A DNA stretch of 64,000 nt from Planctomonas deserti (lineage in GTDB: Bacteria > Actinomycetota > Actinomycetes > Actinomycetales > Microbacteriaceae): NCBI RefSeq assembly GCF_003067705.1, contig NZ_QANL01000002.1, forward strand, positions 310,001 through 374,000, given 5' to 3'. The position numbers and the translations under genes are program-made. Position 1 is the first letter of the stretch, and every line of letters begins with the position of its first letter. The notes under the pieces were generated by a model. That model did no database searches. It had not been told where the DNA came from and worked only from the letters and a program-made list of their open reading frames with translations. Positions 29,135 to 37,417 of this stretch are shown in pieces.

Positions 29135-30148
29135 ATGACCACTGACCTTCGCATCGGCGTCGTCGGAGCCGGAGCCATGGGATCCGACCACATCGCCCGG
29201 ATCACCCGGCGCATCAGCGGCGCCGTCGTCTCGGCCGTCGTCGAGCCGGACCGCGGCCGCGCCGAGGCCGCCGCGGTGAACGCGCCCGGCGCCCAGGCGT
29301 TCTCGCGAATTGAAGACGCCATCTCGTCGGACGCGGTGGACGCGGTGCTCATCGCCGTGCCGGGCCAGTTCCACGAGCCGGTGCTGGTGCCGGCGCTCGA
29401 GGCGGGCCTGCCGATCCTCTGCGAGAAGCCGCTCACCCCGGACCCGGAGTCGTCGTGGTCGATCCTCGAGCGCGAGCAGAAGCTCGACCGGCCGCACATC
29501 CAGGTGGGCTTCATGCGCCGCTTCGACGCCGAGTACGCGGCGTTGCGGGAGCTCGTCGAGTCGGGCGACTCCGGCGAACTCATGATGCTCCGCTGTGCCC
29601 ACCGCAACCCCTCGGTGCCGGCGAGCTACACGCAGACGATGCTCATCACCGACTCGGTGGTGCACGAGTTCGACGTCGTGCCGTGGCTGGCCGGCTCGCC
29701 CGTGAAGACCGTCGAGGTGAAGTACCCGCGGCGCAACTCGCTCTCGCCCGAGGGCCTGCGCGAGCCGATCCTCGTGATCATGGAGCTCGAGAACGGCGTG
29801 CTCGTGGACGTCGAGATGAACGTCAGCGTGCAGTTCGGCTACCAGGTCGCCACCGAGGCGGTCTTCGAGCAGGGGCTCGCCCGCATCGGGCAGCCGGCCG
29901 GCCTGCAGACCTGGCGCGGTGGCGCGTTCTCGGTCGCGGACCACATGAGCTTCACCACCCGGTTCGCGGCGGCGTACGACACGCAGATCCAGCGCTGGGT
30001 CGACGCCGTGCACAACGGCACGCTCGTGGACGGGCCCAATGCGTGGGACGGCTACCTCGTCGCCCTCTCCTGCGAGGCGGGCGTCAAGGCGCTCGACGGT
30101 GGCGTCATCCCCATCGAGGCGCCGGAGCGTCCCGCCTTCTACGCGTAG
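29135..30148 (+). CDS. iolG: Inositol 2-dehydrogenase, Gfo/Idh/MocA family
   Basis: A 337-residue NAD-dependent dehydrogenase that starts the pathway by oxidising myo-inositol to scyllo-inosose. The Rossmann motif is VVGAGAMGSDH, followed by the CEKPL cofactor/catalytic lysine motif (Lys98) and the Asp173/His177 catalytic pair in ITDSVVHEFD. It has the actinobacterial IolG length. AGGAGAAG precedes the ATG at 29135. Position between iolE and iolH supports the assignment over other Gfo/Idh/MocA members of the window. Confidence 0.9.
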   Translation: MTTDLRIGVVGAGAMGSDHIARITRRISGAVVSAVVEPDRGRAEAAAVNAPGAQAFSRIEDAISSDAVDAVLIAVPGQFHEPVLVPALEAGLPILCEKPLTPDPESSWSILEREQKLDRPHIQVGFMRRFDAEYAALRELVESGDSGELMMLRCAHRNPSVPASYTQTMLITDSVVHEFDVVPWLAGSPVKTVEVKYPRRNSLSPEGLREPILVIMELENGVLVDVEMNVSVQFGYQVATEAVFEQGLARIGQPAGLQTWRGGAFSVADHMSFTTRFAAAYDTQIQRWVDAVHNGTLVDGPNAWDGYLVALSCEAGVKALDGGVIPIEAPERPAFYA

Positions 30149-30344
30149 CCGGGTCGCGGTCCCGCCCTACCGCCGACACCGCCGATACCGGCGACACCGG
30201 CGGGCCGGCACCGGCGGGCGTCCCGTCGACCGGCTCGGCCGCTGAGCGTCGCTTCTTCGCTCCCGTGGCACGCGTCCTGCATCCCGCATCCCGCTGCCAC
30301 ATCCCGCTGTCACTTTCCGCTGTCACCTTCCGACTGGAGCCGTC

Positions 30345-31211
30345 ATGGTCCGCATCGCCCTCGACCCCACGCCGTACCACCACAGCCACTCGCTGCTGGA
30401 GTTCCCGGACGTCGCAGCACGGCTCGGCTACGAGCACCTGCAGCTGACGCCGCACGTGGACTTCGCGCCGTTCTTCCGTCACCCGAAGGCGGACGACGAG
30501 CTCGTGGCGAAGCTGAAGAAGGCGGCGGTGGACGCCGGGGTCTCGATCCCGGCGCTGCTGCCGGTGCAGCGCATCTCCTGGCCCGACGAACCGCAGCGGC
30601 TTGCGGCGGTGCGGAACTTCCGCCGGGTTATCCAGCTCGCGGTGGAGCTCGGCGTGACCGTCCTCAACACGGAGTTCTCCGGACGGCCGGAGCGCTCCGA
30701 GGAGTCCGAGGACGCGTTCTACCGGTCGATGGAGGAGCTGCTGCCGGTGCTCGAGTCGGAGGGCGTCCGCGTCAACTTCGACCCGCATCCGGACGACTTC
30801 GTCGAGGACGGGCTCGAGGCGTGGCGCGTGCTGCGCGGCCTCAACTCGCGCGCGGTCGGCTTCGTGTACGTGGCGTCGCACACGTTCCACTACGGCAACC
30901 GGGCGACGACCCTGCTGCCGGAGATCGGTGGCCGCCTCGGCGCGGTGTACACGGCCGACACCTTCGATCACCACCGGTCGCACGGGCTCCGCTACATCTC
31001 GAACCCGCCCGGCAACGCGGCGCGCGTGCACCAGCACCTCCGCATCGGTGACGGCGACGTGGACTGGGCCGAGCTGTTCTCGACCCTCCGGGCCACGGGC
31101 TACCTGGACCGGGAGGACGCCCTCCTCGTCTCTAACGTCTTCGCCGAGGACGAGACGGCGGACGAGACCTCGCGCTACCAGCTCCAGAAGCTCCGCGACC
31201 TGGTGGGCTGA
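30345..31211 (+). CDS. iolH: IolH-like TIM-barrel sugar isomerase/epimerase
   Basis: A 288-residue AP-endonuclease-2-type TIM barrel. It shows VRIALDPTPYHHSHSLLEFP at the amino terminus, LNTEFSGRPERSEESE in the middle (metal-ligand Glu) and NFDPHPDDF downstream. IolH proteins occur in most iol loci and are thought to help isomerise pathway intermediates, but their exact reaction is not settled. A 196-base gap after iolG lacks a clear promoter, so it probably belongs to the same transcript, ending before the repeat array. Confidence 0.85.
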   Translation: MVRIALDPTPYHHSHSLLEFPDVAARLGYEHLQLTPHVDFAPFFRHPKADDELVAKLKKAAVDAGVSIPALLPVQRISWPDEPQRLAAVRNFRRVIQLAVELGVTVLNTEFSGRPERSEESEDAFYRSMEELLPVLESEGVRVNFDPHPDDFVEDGLEAWRVLRGLNSRAVGFVYVASHTFHYGNRATTLLPEIGGRLGAVYTADTFDHHRSHGLRYISNPPGNAARVHQHLRIGDGDVDWAELFSTLRATGYLDREDALLVSNVFAEDETADETSRYQLQKLRDLVG

Positions 31212-31229
31212 GGGCCGGCGGCCTCGCTT

Positions 31230-32110
31230 CCGTCGCGTCCCTTCGACGGGCTCAGGAACCGAGGTGGTGCCGTTGGTGCCGCGCTGGTCGTTCCCGAGAG
31301 CTTCGCGAGCAGCGACGGAGTGCGCATGGTGGCGTGATCGAGATTCACGTGCGTTCCGTGCACGGTCGCTGAGCTTGTCGCAGCGACATGAGGTGCGTTG
31401 CGTCCCTTCGACGGGCTCAGGGTCCGAGGTGGTGCCGTGGGTGCCGCGCTGGTCGTTCTCGAGAACTTCGCGAGCACCGGCGGAATGCGGGCGGTACGGC
31501 TGGCGGGACTCGTGCGCGATTGGGAGGCGGTCACCACGGTCGCTGAGCTTGTCGAAGCGACGTGAGGTGCGTCGCGTCCCTTCGACGGGCTCGGGGACCG
31601 GGGTGGTGCCGTCGGTCGGCGCTGGTCGTTTCCGAGAGCTTCGCGAGCAGCGACGGAACGCGGGCGGTACCGCTGCCGGCACTCGTGCGCGATTCGCAGG
31701 CCGTCACCACGGTCGCTGAGCTTGTCGAAGCGACCGTGGTGCGTCGTGTCCCTTCGACAGGCTCAAGGACCGAGGTGGTGCCGTCGGTAGGCGCTGGTCG
31801 TTCCCAAGAGCTTCGCGAGCAGCGACGGAATGCGGATGGTGCGACCGAGATTCGCGGTCGTCCCGTAGACGGTCGCTGAGCTTGTCGAAGCGACGTGAGA
31901 TGCGTCTCGTCCCTTCGACGGGCTCAGGGACCGACGTGAGCCGTTCGCCTGCGCTGGTGGTTCCCGAGAGCTTCGCGAGCAGCGACGGAATGCGGGTGGT
32001 ACGGCTGCCGGGACTCGTGCGCGATCGGAGGCGGTCATCACGGTCGCTGAGCCTGTCGAAGCGACGTGAGGTGCGTCGTGTCCCTTCGACAGGCTCAGGG
32101 ACCGTGAGAA
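31230..32110. repeat. Six-unit imperfect tandem array of an intergenic repeat
   Basis: About 880 bases without a gene hold six degenerate units of roughly 160-175 bases. Each unit carries CCCTTCGACGGGCTCAGG (starting near 31239, 31404, 31578, 31750, 31911 and 32082), then GCGCTGGTCGTTCCCGAGAG with CTTCGCGAGCAGCGACGGA, and GGTCGCTGAGCTTGTCGAAG with CGAC (near 31364, 31538, 31711, 31871, 32042). The first and last elements are near-complementary cores, so each junction can fold. Related single elements flank the neighbouring HNH gene and recur at 46445. No promoter or gene is visible inside. Confidence 0.85.
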
Positions 32111-32128
32111 GCTGCGCATCGGGCACGG

Positions 32129-33598
32129 TCAGCCGCCGGGTGGGGTCGGTTCGAGCGGGTGAACAGGGTCTCGGGGCCGGAGGCGGTGGCGGCGGGCGTT
32201 CCAGTCCTGGACCGCTCTGCTCTTCGTCGCCAAGTGCCGCCCCTCCCGGGTCGGGCTCATCGACCTCGGTGGCAGCAGCGTGTACTTGCCGCCCGTTCTG
32301 GTGATGTCCCAGCCGTGATTGTGGAGGAGCAGATGGTGGTGCTTGCAGAGCAGAACCCCGTCGGCGATGTCTGTCTTGCCGTGGTCCCGTTTCCACTGGT
32401 TGATGTGATGGGCCTCACACCAGGACGGTGGGCGGTCGCAGCCGGGCCACATGCAGCCGCCGTCCCGGACCGCGAGTCCGGTGCGCTGGCGGGCGGTGAA
32501 GAGGCGCTGCTCGCGTCCGACGTTGACGCACTGGCCGTCGTCGTCAAGGACCACGGCGACCGTTCCCGTGCTGCAGATCTCGCGGCGGATGGTCGCGATG
32601 CTCACGGCCTCACCCGTGTCCTGGATCGAGCCGTGGCCCTCGCCGGAATCGAGGCTCTCCTTGGTGACGATCACCCTCACAGCGGGTCGTCTCGACCCGT
32701 AGACCTGTCCGGGGTCGGCATCCGCTCCGATGCGCAGGAGCTCGAGGAACCCGTCCGCCGCGAGCCGCTCGGTCGGCCGCGGATCGTTCGCGATCGCGTC
32801 GATTCGCGCCCGATCCTCTTCCTTCACGAACCTCGGCCCGCCACGTCGTGGATTGGTGAGCTCGTCGAGCACGGAGAGGAGGAAGGCGCCTGGTTCGGGG
32901 GCGTAGAGGAACTTGCCCTCGACCATGCCGTCCGGCCGCTTCCACGCCTTGAGGTGCTGCTGCTCCAGCTGCGCCTTCTCACGGTCCGCGACCTCGGCGT
33001 CGTCCAAGTCGTCTCGCAGCTGCCTTGCCCGGCGGTGCAGTTGGCCCGCAGTGAGGGTCGCGGCGTCTTCGATCAACTCGACCGCGGCTTCGGAGAGCGC
33101 CTGCGGTGGCACCGAGTCCGTCGGGAGTCCCAGTCCGGCTCGGATTGCGTCGGCCTGGGCGATGGAGATCCGCCCGTCGGTTACGGCGTGCGCGATGGGC
33201 GCCTGCCAGGGAGTTTGCGGCACCGGTAGCTCGGGGTGCTCGCGCTGCAGGGTCTCGGCGGCGTCGGTCTCGGCGAGCATCTTGCCCACTTCGACGATCG
33301 AGACGGCGCCGCCCTTGGTGGTCCCGGTGATGGCCTCGACCATTGCCTGCGGCGTGCGGTAGCCCTCCTGTTGGGCGAGGCCTGCTGAGCCGAGGTCAGG
33401 CGTCGAGCGGCGGCTCAGTTCCGCGGCTATTGCAGCGGTGATCGTGTCGCAGCAGTGTCGTGCGTCGGAGATAACCTGCAGCGCGTCCAGCAGATCCTGC
33501 TTCGGGAGCGCGGCGTAGGAAGCCGGCGAGGAGCCTAGGCGCGCGACGGTGTCCGCTGTGCGGAGGAGCGTCGCTGCCGGGTTTCTCATAGCACACAT
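32129..33598 (-). CDS. HNH endonuclease with DUF222 (13E12-repeat type)
   Basis: A 489-residue protein. Residues up to about 330 are a helical DUF222 region; the carboxyl part holds the HNH nuclease fold with CMWPGCDRPPSWCEAHHI (two zinc-binding cysteines and the first histidines) and LLCKHHHLLLHNHGW. This family is multicopy in actinobacterial genomes and is often linked with repeats; it cleaves DNA, but its biological role is unknown. Starts ATG at 33598 or 33589 are both possible; longer frames run into repeat DNA. It sits directly between two arrays of related repeats and splits the inositol locus, suggesting a mobile or invasive unit. Confidence 0.88.
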   Translation of the reverse strand: MCAMRNPAATLLRTADTVARLGSSPASYAALPKQDLLDALQVISDARHCCDTITAAIAAELSRRSTPDLGSAGLAQQEGYRTPQAMVEAITGTTKGGAVSIVEVGKMLAETDAAETLQREHPELPVPQTPWQAPIAHAVTDGRISIAQADAIRAGLGLPTDSVPPQALSEAAVELIEDAATLTAGQLHRRARQLRDDLDDAEVADREKAQLEQQHLKAWKRPDGMVEGKFLYAPEPGAFLLSVLDELTNPRRGGPRFVKEEDRARIDAIANDPRPTERLAADGFLELLRIGADADPGQVYGSRRPAVRVIVTKESLDSGEGHGSIQDTGEAVSIATIRREICSTGTVAVVLDDDGQCVNVGREQRLFTARQRTGLAVRDGGCMWPGCDRPPSWCEAHHINQWKRDHGKTDIADGVLLCKHHHLLLHNHGWDITRTGGKYTLLPPRSMSPTREGRHLATKSRAVQDWNARRHRLRPRDPVHPLEPTPPGG

Positions 33599-33680
33599 TC
33601 TACCACGTCGAAAGTTTCTTCGATGAGGAACTTTGGCCCGGTGGAGAACTTCCAGCAGCCCAATCGAGAGAACGGCCAGC

Positions 33681-33851
33681 GTCCCTTCGACAAGCTCGGG
33701 GACCGTGATCGCGACGTACCGCAGGTCCTTGCGTCCCTTTAACAAGCTCAGGGACCGTGATTGCGACGTGCCGCAGGTCGTCGCTTCCCTTCGGCGAGCT
33801 CAGGGACCGCACTGCAGGTTCGTTGTGTCCTTTCGACTGAGCCCGGAGACC
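33681..33851. repeat. Second short repeat array, about 51-base period
   Basis: Three to four units start near 33681, 33732, 33785 and 33825, each beginning with a version of GTCCCTTCGACAAGCTCGGG followed by GACCGTGATTGCGACGTGCC. The core is the same CCCTTCGAC...GCTCAGGGACC element as in the array at 31.2-32.1 kb, but the unit is shorter. It lies upstream of the HNH gene and before the tautomerase promoter. Confidence 0.75.
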
Positions 33852-33921
33852 GCGCCGAAGGAGGGGTCGATGCGCTTCGTTCCTCTCTCGCTCGTTGACC
33901 GGCGGCGCCATTCCATGTCAG

Positions 33922-33934
33922 TATGTTCTAACAA
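33922..33934 (+). promoter_or_regulatory. Putative inositol-regulon operator upstream of the tautomerase gene
   Basis: TATGTTCTAACAA matches the consensus shared with the sites at 21745, 35746 and 41083, with one change in the core. It ends 27 bases before the tautomerase start. Its presence is the main sign that the tautomerase and the transaldolase-like gene belong to the inositol regulon despite the intervening repeats and HNH gene. Confidence 0.5.
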
Positions 33935-33961
33935 ATACCCCTCAGCTAGGAGAACGCACCC

Positions 33962-34366
33962 ATGCCTCTTGTTCGCATCGACCACAGTGATGCCCGCACG
34001 AACTCCACCGAGGTCGCCGGTGCCGTGCACGACGCGATCGTCGCCGTGTACGGCATTCCCGAGCGCGACCGGTTCCAGGTCGTGACCGCCCGTCCGGCGA
34101 CGACGATCGTCGCCGAGGATGCCGGGCTCGGCTTCGAGCGCGTGGACCCTGTCATCATCCAGATCTTCACCCAGCGCGGCCGCAGCGACGAGAAGAAGCA
34201 GGAGCTCTACGCCGAGATCGCGTCCCGCCTCTCCACCGTCGGCGTCGCGGGGGAGGACGTGTTCATCGGCTACGTCGAGAACGGCCCGCAGGACTGGTCC
34301 TTCGGATTCGGCCGGGCCCAGTACCTCACGGGCGAGCTGGCCGTCCCCGCGCAGCCCGTCGCCTGA
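33962..34366 (+). CDS. 4-oxalocrotonate-tautomerase-superfamily protein
   Basis: A 134-residue tautomerase-fold protein. Met1 is followed by Pro2, the catalytic amino-terminal proline after Met removal, then LVRIDHSDARTNSTEVAGAVH. The length is that of two fused beta-alpha-beta units (as in MSAD/cis-CaaD-like or tautomerase_2 proteins). It is 61 bases upstream of the transaldolase-like gene, with which it probably forms an operon. A malonate-semialdehyde decarboxylase-like or enol-keto isomerase role on an inositol intermediate is attractive but inferred. Confidence 0.8.
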   Translation: MPLVRIDHSDARTNSTEVAGAVHDAIVAVYGIPERDRFQVVTARPATTIVAEDAGLGFERVDPVIIQIFTQRGRSDEKKQELYAEIASRLSTVGVAGEDVFIGYVENGPQDWSFGFGRAQYLTGELAVPAQPVA

Positions 34367-34427
34367 CCCGCACGTCGACCGACGCACCGCACGAACCCCC
34401 GAGCCCTACGACCGAGAGAAGAAACGT

Positions 34428-35519
34428 ATGCCCACCCCGACCCTGAGCCCCACGACCGTGCCGCCGCTCCGCGCCGCGGTGGATCGGTTCCCCACGGTGC
34501 TGTGGAACGACTCCGCCGACCCCGTCGAGCTCGCGCAGTCCATCGCGTTCGGCGCCGTCGGCGCCACCTGCAACCCCGTCATCGCCCTCGCCGCGGTGAA
34601 GGCGCACCTCGACGTGTGGGGCCCGCGGATCGCGCAGCTCGCCGCCGAGCATCCGGCGGCGGGGGAGTCCGAGCTGGGCTGGAAGGTCGTCGAGGAGCTG
34701 TCCATCGAGGCGGCGCGCCTGCTCGAGCCCGCCTTCCGCGAGAGCGATGGGCGCAACGGCCGCCTCTCCATCCAGACCGACCCGCGCCTCCACCGCGACG
34801 CCGACGCCCTCGTTGAGCAGGCCGTCTACTTCAGCGGTCTGGCCGAGAACATCATCGTGAAGATCCCCGCGACGGCGGTCGGCATCCGCGCCATCGAGGA
34901 GGCGACCTTCCGCGGCGTCAGCATCAACGTCACGGTCTCGTTCACCGTGGCTCAGGCGGTCGCGGCCGCGCAGGCCATCGAGCGCGGACTGGACCGCCGC
35001 GCCGAGGCGGGCGAGCCGGAGCGCGAGTTCGGTTCGGTCGTCACCATCATGGGCGGCCGGCTGGACGACTGGCTCAAGCACTACGTGCAGAAGAACCGCA
35101 TCCTCCTCGACCCCGGCCACCTCGAGTGGGCCGGTGTCGCCGCCCTCAAGAAGGCGCATCGGATCTTCACCGAGCGCGGCTACCGCTCCCGCGTGCTGTC
35201 CGCCGCCTTCCGCAATCACCTGCAGTGGTCGGAGCTCCAGGGCGGCGACCTCGTCGTCTCCCCGCCCTTCGACTGGCAGCGGCGCATCAACGAGAACGGC
35301 ATCCCCGCCGAGGACCGCATCGACGTGCCGGTCGATCCTGCGGTCATCCAGACGCTCCGCGACCGCGTGCCGGAGTTCTCCCGCGCGTACGACGAGGACG
35401 GGATGACGGTGGAGGAGTTCGACCGCTTCGGCGCGACCGTGCGCACCCTGCGCCAGTTCCTCGAGGCGGATGAGCAGCTCGACCGCATCGTGCGCGACAT
35501 CCTCCTGCCCCCGGTGTAA
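34428..35519 (+). CDS. Transaldolase-family protein
   Basis: A 363-residue class I aldolase-fold protein. The Schiff-base lysine is Lys145 in NIIVKIPAT, and GATCNPVIAL (residues 45-54) corresponds to the GVTSNP motif; INVTVSFTVAQ is the next conserved strand. The usual amino-terminal Asp motif reads LWNDSADP. It differs from the canonical pentose-phosphate transaldolase and lies within the inositol locus, so it may act on an inositol-derived or related sugar phosphate. ACCGAGAGAAGAAACGT precedes the ATG at 34428. Confidence 0.82.
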   Translation: MPTPTLSPTTVPPLRAAVDRFPTVLWNDSADPVELAQSIAFGAVGATCNPVIALAAVKAHLDVWGPRIAQLAAEHPAAGESELGWKVVEELSIEAARLLEPAFRESDGRNGRLSIQTDPRLHRDADALVEQAVYFSGLAENIIVKIPATAVGIRAIEEATFRGVSINVTVSFTVAQAVAAAQAIERGLDRRAEAGEPEREFGSVVTIMGGRLDDWLKHYVQKNRILLDPGHLEWAGVAALKKAHRIFTERGYRSRVLSAAFRNHLQWSELQGGDLVVSPPFDWQRRINENGIPAEDRIDVPVDPAVIQTLRDRVPEFSRAYDEDGMTVEEFDRFGATVRTLRQFLEADEQLDRIVRDILLPPV

Positions 35520-35829
35520 CCGCCGACGCCGAGGAGCTGACGGGAATCAACCCGGCGCGCCCGCCTGGGCGGCCGGGCCCGGTCCCGGGCTTGGCCTCGT
35601 GCGACCATCGCGGCCGCCCTCCCTCCGCGTTCCGGTGGCGAACGGGGCGGATACCAGTGGCCTCCTGGCGGTGCCCAAGCGCCGCCAGGGGCCACCCTGG
35701 GGAAACGGCTCTTCCGCCGGATCCTCGAGAACCATCATTGTATGTTTGACAGGACATACGGTCATATGTGACCATGGCGCAAGAGGATCGCGGTCACGCC
35801 CGTAGCGGTCCTGAGACAAAGGAGTCGAG
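35520..35829. other. Intergenic space with hairpin and operator
   Basis: These 310 bases hold no gene. A hairpin with 8-bp arms CCTGGCGG/CCGCCAGG at 35664-35689 may terminate the transaldolase transcript. Further right are the inositol-type operator and the promoter of the permease gene, with CATATG at 35763-35768. Nothing else is recognisable. Confidence 0.5.
35746..35758 (-). promoter_or_regulatory. Putative inositol-regulon operator upstream of the permease gene
   Basis: TTGACAGGACATA on the plus strand is the exact complement of the TATGTCCTGTCAA found at 41083, in front of the LacI-type regulator gene. The wider sequence TATGTTTGACAGGACATA (35741-35758) is itself a TATGT...ACATA inverted repeat. 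It lies 72 bases before the permease start. Confidence 0.6.
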
Positions 35830-37302
35830 ATGACCAGTTCCGGTACCCACGGAGGCGCCCCCAGGAGGACGCTTCCCCCGCTGACCGCGGGGCCCTATCG
35901 CAAGCGGCTCGGCGTCGTCGCCCTGATCGCGACGTTCGGCGGCCTGCTCTTCGGCTACGACACCGGCGTCATCAACGGCGCCCTGCGCCCGATGTCCGAG
36001 GAGCTCGGCCTGACCGCCTTCACCGAGGGCGTCGTCACGAGCTCGCTGGTGTTCGCCGCCGCGATCGGCGCCCTCGCCGGCGGCCGCGTGGCCGACGCGT
36101 GGGGCCGCCGCAAGACGATCATCCTGCTCGCGGTGCTCTTCTTCGCCGGCGCGATGGTCTGCGTGTTCACCCCGAGCTACGAGATCCTCGTGCTGGGCCG
36201 CGTGCTCCTCGGGCTCGCCGTGGGCGGGGCGTCCGGCGTCGTGCCGGTGTACCTCGCCGAGATGGCGCCCTACGAGATCCGCGGATCCCTCGCGGGCCGC
36301 AACGAGCTCATGATCGTCATCGGCCAGCTCGCCGCCTTCGTCGTGAACGCGATCATCGGCACCATCTGGGGTGACCTGCCCGGCGTCTGGCGCATCATGC
36401 TCGCGGTCTGCGCCCTCCCCGCCATCGCCCTCTTCCTCGGGATGCTCAAGATGCCCGAGTCCCCGCGCTGGCTCGTCGAGAAGGGCCGTGACGAGGATGC
36501 CCTGCTGATCCTCCGCACCATCCGCCCCGAGGGTCGCGCCGAAGCGGAGCTCGCCGAGGTCGAGGACATCGCGAAGGAGGAGCGCGAGGCGAACACCATC
36601 GGCTGGCGCTCGATCCTCAGCAACAAGAACCTGCTGCGCATCCTGCTCATCGGAATCGGCATCGGCATCGCCCAGCAGCTCACGGGCATCAACTCGATCA
36701 TGTACTTCGGTCAGACGGTGCTCATCGAGTCCGGCTTCAGCCAGAGCGCGGCGCTCATCGCGAACGTCGCCCCCGGCGTGATCGCGGTGGTCGGCGGCAT
36801 CATCGCCCTCGCCATGATGGACCGCATCAACCGGCGCAAGACGTTCATCATCGGGTTCACGCTCACCACGACGTGCCACCTGCTGATCGGCTTCGCGTCG
36901 ATGATGCTGCCGGTCGGCAACCCGATCCGCCCCTTCGTCATCCTGTTCCTCGTCGTGGCGTTCGTCGGCTCCATGCAGACGTTCCTCAACATCGCGGTCT
37001 GGGTGTACCTGTCCGAGATCTTCCCGCTGCACATGCGCGGCTTCGCGATCGGCGTGTCGATCTTCGCGCTCTGGGTGACCAACGGGTTCCTCTCGCTCTA
37101 CTTCCTCTCCCTGGTGGAGGCGGTGGGCATCACCGGCACCTTCTTCCTGTTCGCGGCCGTCGGGGCGATCGCCCTGGTGTTCGTGACGACCCAGGCGCCG
37201 GAGACCCGCGGCCAGACGCTGGAGGCGCTGGAGGAGAACGTCACGACTGGCGCGATCTACACCGTGTCGGCCAAGCGCGAGTCCGCCTCCACCCGCAGCT
37301 GA
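35830..37302 (+). CDS. iolT: Sugar-porter MFS transporter, probable myo-inositol permease
   Basis: A 490-residue permease with twelve predicted membrane segments. Sugar-porter signatures are RVADAWGRRKT between segments 2 and 3, PESPRWLVEKGR at the end of segment 6, QQLTGINSIMYFGQTV in segment 7 and PETRGQTLEALEE after segment 12. IolT-type proteins of actinobacteria import myo-inositol by proton symport. AAAGGAGTCGAG precedes the ATG. Location in the iol locus and the exact operator match with the regulator promoter support inositol as substrate. Confidence 0.88.
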   Translation: MTSSGTHGGAPRRTLPPLTAGPYRKRLGVVALIATFGGLLFGYDTGVINGALRPMSEELGLTAFTEGVVTSSLVFAAAIGALAGGRVADAWGRRKTIILLAVLFFAGAMVCVFTPSYEILVLGRVLLGLAVGGASGVVPVYLAEMAPYEIRGSLAGRNELMIVIGQLAAFVVNAIIGTIWGDLPGVWRIMLAVCALPAIALFLGMLKMPESPRWLVEKGRDEDALLILRTIRPEGRAEAELAEVEDIAKEEREANTIGWRSILSNKNLLRILLIGIGIGIAQQLTGINSIMYFGQTVLIESGFSQSAALIANVAPGVIAVVGGIIALAMMDRINRRKTFIIGFTLTTTCHLLIGFASMMLPVGNPIRPFVILFLVVAFVGSMQTFLNIAVWVYLSEIFPLHMRGFAIGVSIFALWVTNGFLSLYFLSLVEAVGITGTFFLFAAVGAIALVFVTTQAPETRGQTLEALEENVTTGAIYTVSAKRESASTRS

Positions 37303-37339
37303 TCCGCACCTGATCCACGCCGCTCCCGGCGTACGGCAA

Positions 37340-37371
37340 CAGGCCCGCTCGTTCCGGAACGAGCGGGCCTG
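37340..37371. terminator. Bidirectional terminator after the permease gene
   Basis: A perfect 32-base palindrome (arm CAGGCCCGCTCGTTCC) lies between the convergent permease and Gfo/Idh/MocA genes. In RNA the central bases would form the loop. It is followed by TCGTCGTCC rather than a T-tract. Confidence 0.75.
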
Positions 37372-37417
37372 TCGTCGTCCCTGGGTGCCTCGGGATCCCC
37401 GGCCGGATGCGCGCGGA

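Noticed and set aside
31230-32110. Possible CRISPR array
   Set aside because: The repeat units are 160-175 bases, variable, and share most of their length; there are no unique equal-length spacers and no cas genes.
33599-33745. Amino-terminal extension of the HNH protein
   Set aside because: The added residues are translated from the short repeat array and are not family sequence.
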